Shown here: one piece after another, positions 60,612-64,000 of the stretch | Position numbering within the stretch: the stretch's first letter is position 1 | How the letters are laid out: every line of letters starts with the position of its first letter | NCBI GenBank assembly: GCA_049322755.1 | Contig: JBMOQX010000027.1 | Location: 51,036-115,035 of the forward strand | Reading direction: 5' to 3' | From: DATIUV01 sp049322755 | GTDB lineage: Bacteria; Pseudomonadota; Gammaproteobacteria; Burkholderiales; UBA6910 | Length of the DNA stretch: 64,000 bases | Notes under the pieces: model-generated | What the model was told of the DNA's origin: nothing | Seen by the model: only the letters and a program-made list of their open reading frames with translations | The model's database searches: none | Made by a program: the position numbers and the translations under genes

Positions 60612-61082
60612 ATGGCCTACTACGACAACATCCTGGAGCTGGAACCCGAACACGACGGCCGCGGCCTGCGCATCGCCATCGTCATGAGCCGTTTCAACCT
60701 GGACGTCGGCGAGGGGTTGCTGGGGGCGTGCACGGCGGAGCTGGCCAAGCGCGGCGTTGCCCAAGGCGACTTGCTGATCGTCACCGTTCCCGGCGCGCTG
60801 GAGATCCCGCTCGCGCTGCAGAAGCTGGCGGGCACCGGCAAGTACGACGCACTGATCGCGCTGGGCGCGGTGATCCGCGGCGAGACCTACCACTTCGAGA
60901 TCGTCTCCAACGAGTCGGCGGCCGGCATCACGGCGGTGCAGCTGGACAGCGGCCTGCCGGTGGCCAACGGCGTGCTCACCACCGACACCCAGGACCAGGC
61001 GCTGCACCGCATGTCGGAGAAGGGCCGCGACGCGGCGCGCTGCGCCATCGAGATGGCGCGCCTGCTGGGGCGCATCGCATGA
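60612..61082 (+). CDS. ribH: 6,7-dimethyl-8-ribityllumazine synthase
   Basis: This 156-residue lumazine synthase contains RIAIVMSRFNLDVGEGLLGA, VPGALEIPLALQKLA, LGAVIRGETYHFEIVSNES and GLPVANGVLTTDTQDQA, the full set of family motifs. It condenses the pyrimidine from RibD with DHBP from RibB and assembles as pentamers or icosahedra. Its stop overlaps the nusB ATG (ATGA). Confidence 0.97.
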   Translation: MAYYDNILELEPEHDGRGLRIAIVMSRFNLDVGEGLLGACTAELAKRGVAQGDLLIVTVPGALEIPLALQKLAGTGKYDALIALGAVIRGETYHFEIVSNESAAGITAVQLDSGLPVANGVLTTDTQDQALHRMSEKGRDAARCAIEMARLLGRIA

Positions 61083-61522
61083 AAACCGCGCGCCGGCGCG
61101 CCCGGGAACTGGCGCTGCAGGCGCTCTACCAGTGGCGCCTGACCGGCTATCCCATGGTGCAGATCGAGCCGCAGTTGCGCGAGCACAAGGACTTCGGCCG
61201 CGCCGACGCCGACCTGTTCGAGCGCCTGGTGCGGGGCGTCCCGGCGGAGGCCGCTGCGCTGGAGGCCCTGGTGGCGCCGCATCTGGACCGCGCGCTGGAA
61301 GCGCTCTCGCCGGTGGAGCGCTGCATCCTGCTGCTGGGGGCCTACGAGCTGAGCCATTGCCCGGACACGCCCTACCGGGTGGTAATCAACGAGGCGGTGG
61401 AGCTGGCCAAGACCTTCGGCGGCACCGACGGCTACAAGTACGTGAACGGCGTGCTGGACAAGCTGGCACCCGCCGCGCGCGCGGCGGAACTGCGCAGGTT
61501 GGCCGCCGACCGCCGCGCCTGA
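61079..61522 (+). CDS. nusB: transcription antitermination factor NusB
   Basis: This 147-residue NusB contains RRRARELALQALYQWRLTGY, LVAPHLDRALEALSPVERCI, LLGAYELSHCPDTPYRVVIN and EAVELAKTFGGTDGYKYVNG. It binds boxA RNA with NusE (S10) in rRNA transcription antitermination. It is the last gene of the glyA-to-nusB cluster. Only 32 bases separate its stop from the first CRISPR repeat, so no leader fits on this side of the array. Confidence 0.96.
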   Translation: MKTARRRARELALQALYQWRLTGYPMVQIEPQLREHKDFGRADADLFERLVRGVPAEAAALEALVAPHLDRALEALSPVERCILLLGAYELSHCPDTPYRVVINEAVELAKTFGGTDGYKYVNGVLDKLAPAARAAELRRLAADRRA

Positions 61523-61557
61523 GCGGAACGCGGGGCCGTCGGGGCGAAGCGCGGGCT

Positions 61558-62070
61558 TCAATGAGGCCGCGGCGAGTCGCCGCGGATAACCTGATGGTCC
61601 TCCCAGGATCCACCCAGGTACCGATTCAGGATCTCGAGGATGCTCTCAGTGGCCTGCGGCGTGAGTTCGCCCGAGGCGCCCGTGATGGGCAGGTAGGGCC
61701 GCGGCGGGATCGTCGTGCGGTGGCCGCGCCCTGCCGTGCCGCCGAACTGGTGGATCGCGGCATACTCCTTCGCGCTGCCGATCTCGGCGTAGTCCTTGCC
61801 AGAATCGACCTGGATCGAGGCGGCCAGAGCGCCGGAAACCTGCAGCATCTTGCCGGGCCAATGCCCGCGCTGCGTGCGGCGCAGGATGGTGGCCGGCGCA
61901 AGGGGCGGCCAGCCCGGCCCCTCCTCCTGGAAAGCGAGCTCGGTGAGGGAGAGCAGCTCGGCGGCGATCGAGGCCATCGCCGGCGAGAGGTCTTCGCCCC
62001 GGCGCAGCAGCTCGTTCAGGGCCCGGACCACGGCCCGGTCGTCGACCTCGATTTTAAAGGCTTCGGCCAC
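61558..62070 (-). CDS. phage virion morphogenesis protein (Mu gpG-like), in CRISPR array
   Basis: A GTG start at 62070 gives MAEAFKIEVDDRAVVRALNE, then MASIAAELLSLTELAFQEEG, WPPLAPATILRR, KMLQVSGALAASI, YAAIHQFGGTAGRG and TTIPPRPYLPITG. That is the order of the phage virion morphogenesis family (Mu gpG, P2 gpS-like tail completion). The phage-derived part ends about GGSWEDHQ; the last ten residues (VIRGDSPRPH) are encoded by the CRISPR repeat and are not native. The gene is nearly full-length. It is almost certainly not expressed for a phage function here. Confidence 0.8.
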   Translation of the reverse strand: MAEAFKIEVDDRAVVRALNELLRRGEDLSPAMASIAAELLSLTELAFQEEGPGWPPLAPATILRRTQRGHWPGKMLQVSGALAASIQVDSGKDYAEIGSAKEYAAIHQFGGTAGRGHRTTIPPRPYLPITGASGELTPQATESILEILNRYLGGSWEDHQVIRGDSPRPH

Positions 62071-62325
62071 GTGCTATTCTTTAACCGTGCCGAGGCGAGA
62101 AACCGGTCGGGCACGGAACCCGATGACCGGTGGAAGGGCTCCAGCGTCTTCCGTGGGCGGCCTGGACCGGACCCTCGGCATCTCTCACTTCCCATAAAGC
62201 AGTGCACCGGCGCGCAGGGTGTTCATCCGGCGATCGTCGGCGTGCAGGAAGTTCCAGAACAAGCTCCCGTCCCGGCTCTCCCGCGCCACGATCATGAGAT
62301 CGCGCGGCCCAGTGAACAGGCCGAC
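61591..62325 (-). mobile_element. Mu-like phage DNA segment between the first two CRISPR repeats
   Basis: The 735 bases hold three consecutive minus-strand frames with normal phage spacing. The first is the last 46 codons of an unknown protein ending NTLRAGALLYGK (stop at 62185). The second is a 35-codon frame (62074-62181). The third is a virion morphogenesis gene reading to the repeat. No transposase, integrase, terminal repeat or target duplication is visible, so it is not an insertion element. It starts and stops exactly at repeat borders. Explanations are an aberrantly long spacer, a past recombination, or an assembly bridge between two spacers from the same phage. Confidence 0.75.
62074..62181 (-). 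CDS. short frame within the phage segment
   Basis: An ATG at 62181 opens 35 codons (MPRVRSRPPTEDAGALPP and so on) ending at a TAG four bases before the GTG of the gpG-like gene. GAGAG precedes it. It may be a small phage protein or a spacer region. It has no recognisable family. Confidence 0.25.
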   Translation of the reverse strand: MPRVRSRPPTEDAGALPPVIGFRARPVSRLGTVKE

Positions 62326-64000
62326 GCTTCAATGAGGCCGCGGCGAGTCGCCGCGGATAACAGGCCGTCCTCGGCGCACACGCGCGGATCGGTGCGGCTT
62401 CAATGAGGCCGCGGCGAGTCGCCGCGGATAACCCTCGACACAATGCAGCACGCCGCCCCCGTCCACATGCTTCAATGAGGCCGCGGCGAGTCGCCGCGGA
62501 TAACTGACGCTGCAGCCGGGCGACTCGTGCCTGATTGTGTGGCTTCAATGAGGCCGCGGCGAGTCGCCGCGGATAACAGGGCGCGCCGATCGCGCTGCTG
62601 ACCGGACTGTCGCTGCTTCAATGAGGCCGCGGCGAGTCGCCGCGGATAACGCCGCGGGCTGGTGGCCGGCGCCGCTCGCGCAGCAGGCGCTTCAATGAGG
62701 CCGCGGCGAGTCGCCGCGGATAACTTCGTCACCCGCGCGGTGGTGCGTTGCGTGAGGCCGCTTCAATGAGGCCGCGGCGAGTCGCCGCGGATAACCCGAC
62801 GACGGCGTGCTCAGCCTGCCGTATTATTCGGGGCTTCAATGAGGCCGCGGCGAGTCGCCGCGGATAACGCCGGTCGTCTTGCCCGATACCGTCGGCGTGC
62901 GCCCGCTTCAATGAGGCCGCGGCGAGTCGCCGCGGATAACACTGCAACACCAGGTGGAGTGAGCCATTTTTGTACGCTTCAATGAGGCCGCGGCGAGTCG
63001 CCGCGGATAACCCCGAGCGGCGTTGCTGGAGGCTTGGCGGTTTTTCCGGCTTCAATGAGGCCGCGGCGAGTCGCCGCGGATAACCGGCGTGCCGTACCTG
63101 GCGCCGGTCATCGAGGCCATGCTTCAATGAGGCCGCGGCGAGTCGCCGCGGATAACCTTCGGCAAGCTGCTCGACCTGACGCGCGATATTTTCGCTTCAA
63201 TGAGGCCGCGGCGAGTCGCCGCGGATAACATCGCTCGCGGCGCGCGCAGCGGCTCTGGAATCCGCGGGCTTCAATGAGGCCGCGGCGAGTCGCCGCGGAT
63301 AACGGCGCGGCGACGCCCTCGGCGCGGCTCGCGTGGCTGCTTCAATGAGGCCGCGGCGAGTCGCCGCGGATAACGCCGAGCCCGCCGGTGGCGGGCGGCG
63401 CACCGTGCAGCTTCAATGAGGCCGCGGCGAGTCGCCGCGGATAACAGGACGATATTCTTGCGCGCGCACGAACTATTAGCGTCGCTTCAATGAGGCCGCG
63501 GCGAGTCGCCGCGGATAACCTGCGCGCGGGCGAGCAGCGCGCCACCACGTTCCGGCTTCAATGAGGCCGCGGCGAGTCGCCGCGGATAACGTCAACCGTG
63601 GACACGATCGAGTTACTTGACGCCGTGCTTCAATGAGGCCGCGGCGAGTCGCCGCGGATAACGTGTTGGCGCAGTACGCCGCGGCCATGCTCTTTCCGCT
63701 TCAATGAGGCCGCGGCGAGTCGCCGCGGATAACCGAGGTCGACCGCGAGGCGTCCGTCCTCGTCGATCGCGCTTCAATGAGGCCGCGGCGAGTCGCCGCG
63801 GATAACCGCGCGCGGCCGACGAAGCATTGCAGGATCGAGGAGGCTTCAATGAGGCCGCGGCGAGTCGCCGCGGATAACCGATCTCCCGGCAGCGCGCGGG
63901 TCGTGACGCATCAGGGGCTTCAATGAGGCCGCGGCGAGTCGCCGCGGATAACCGAGGAACGCCGCCAGCCGCGGCGCTCGCGTGATGTCGCTTCAATGAG

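Larger units (their letters stand above)
61555..64000 (-). CRISPR. CRISPR array, 36-bp palindromic repeats, continuing past the window
   Basis: Twenty-four full repeats and an 11-base start of a twenty-fifth (63990-64000) were located; all full copies read the same. Each runs GCTTCAATGAGG, then the palindrome CCGCGGCG-AGT-CGCCGCGG (sharing bases), and ends ATAAC. From 62326 onward the repeats are separated by 23 spacers of 35-38 bp. The first interval (61591-62325) is 735 bp of phage DNA. On the minus strand the repeat begins GTTATCC and ends CATTGAAGC, resembling the ATTGAAA(C/G) ends of type I and III repeats. Because nusB abuts the left end without a leader, transcription probably runs leftward from a leader beyond 64000. 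No cas gene is in the window, so the type is open. Confidence 0.97.

Noticed and set aside
61591..62325. Active prophage or insertion sequence inside the CRISPR array
   Set aside because: The segment has no transposase, integrase, terminal repeats or target duplication, and it is too short. It contains only internal structural genes.
62081..63996. Several minus-strand open frames within the CRISPR array (repeating the words RLAAASLK and SAATRRGLIEA)
   Set aside because: They are produced by translating the 36-bp repeat, whose length is a multiple of three; they have no family features.

Overview
The window is a GC-rich bacterial chromosome segment, most likely from a betaproteobacterium. This is inferred from several points: the order glyA-nrdR-ribD-ribE-ribB-ribH-nusB; a ribB gene fused to a GTP cyclohydrolase II-like domain that lacks the zinc cysteines; the folE2 and xseB-ispA-dxs clusters; the darP/pmbA divergent pair; and a hopanoid locus of hpn genes. 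No rRNA or tRNA gene was seen, so the order and genus stay open.

Layout. 1-5 kb: an RND multidrug efflux operon (pump cut by the window edge, plus adaptor) divergent from a TetR/AcrR-type repressor, with a near-perfect AcrR-type operator between them. A GcvA-like LysR regulator follows, then a 55-residue ORF with a downstream hairpin that exposes a CCUCCU-repeat loop and a strong terminator. 5-8.4 kb: a homodimeric pyruvate dehydrogenase E1 divergent from an Lrp/AsnC regulator across a 19-bp palindrome. 8.4-12.5 kb: a worn accessory patch with a HicBA toxin-antitoxin pair whose toxin lacks a normal start codon, a galactarate/altronate dehydratase pseudogene, an exported glycerophosphodiesterase, an orphan domain fragment and a truncated hydratase. 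12.5-31 kb: mostly housekeeping and metabolic genes (HAD dehalogenase, folE2, dxs-ispA-xseB, a Rieske oxygenase, a sulfurtransferase, transporters, mog, darP, pmbA). It also holds a tandem pair of PilZ-like proteins and a transglutaminase-fold protein that has lost its catalytic Cys and His.

31.6-51 kb is the most interesting block. A tightly coupled plus-strand operon carries a CDP-alcohol phosphatidyltransferase, a PhyH-type dioxygenase, a nucleotidyltransferase, PEP mutase fused to a second nucleotidyltransferase, phosphonopyruvate decarboxylase and 2-aminoethylphosphonate transaminase. It continues without a break into hpnL, hpnM and hpnN. It converges on a seven-gene minus-strand hopanoid operon (ispH-hpnH-hpnB-squalene synthase-shc-hpnG-hpnA). 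The simplest reading is a locus that makes a (possibly hydroxylated) aminoethylphosphonate-headgroup lipid and moves it, with hopanoids, to the outer membrane. A PagL-like lipid A deacylase lies just upstream.

51-61.5 kb: a DUF992 secreted protein ending in a 41-bp tandem repeat, a sulfotransferase-family protein, TRAP permease subunits dctQM (a solute receptor is encoded far away at 30 kb), then glyA-nrdR and riboflavin genes to nusB.

61.5-64 kb: a CRISPR array of 36-bp palindromic repeats (24 full copies and one cut by the window end, all alike) with 23 spacers of 35-38 bp and no cas genes in view. Between the first two repeats lies a 735-bp stretch of Mu-like phage structural genes instead of a normal spacer. 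It is either a remarkable insertion or an assembly bridge between two spacers taken from the same phage.
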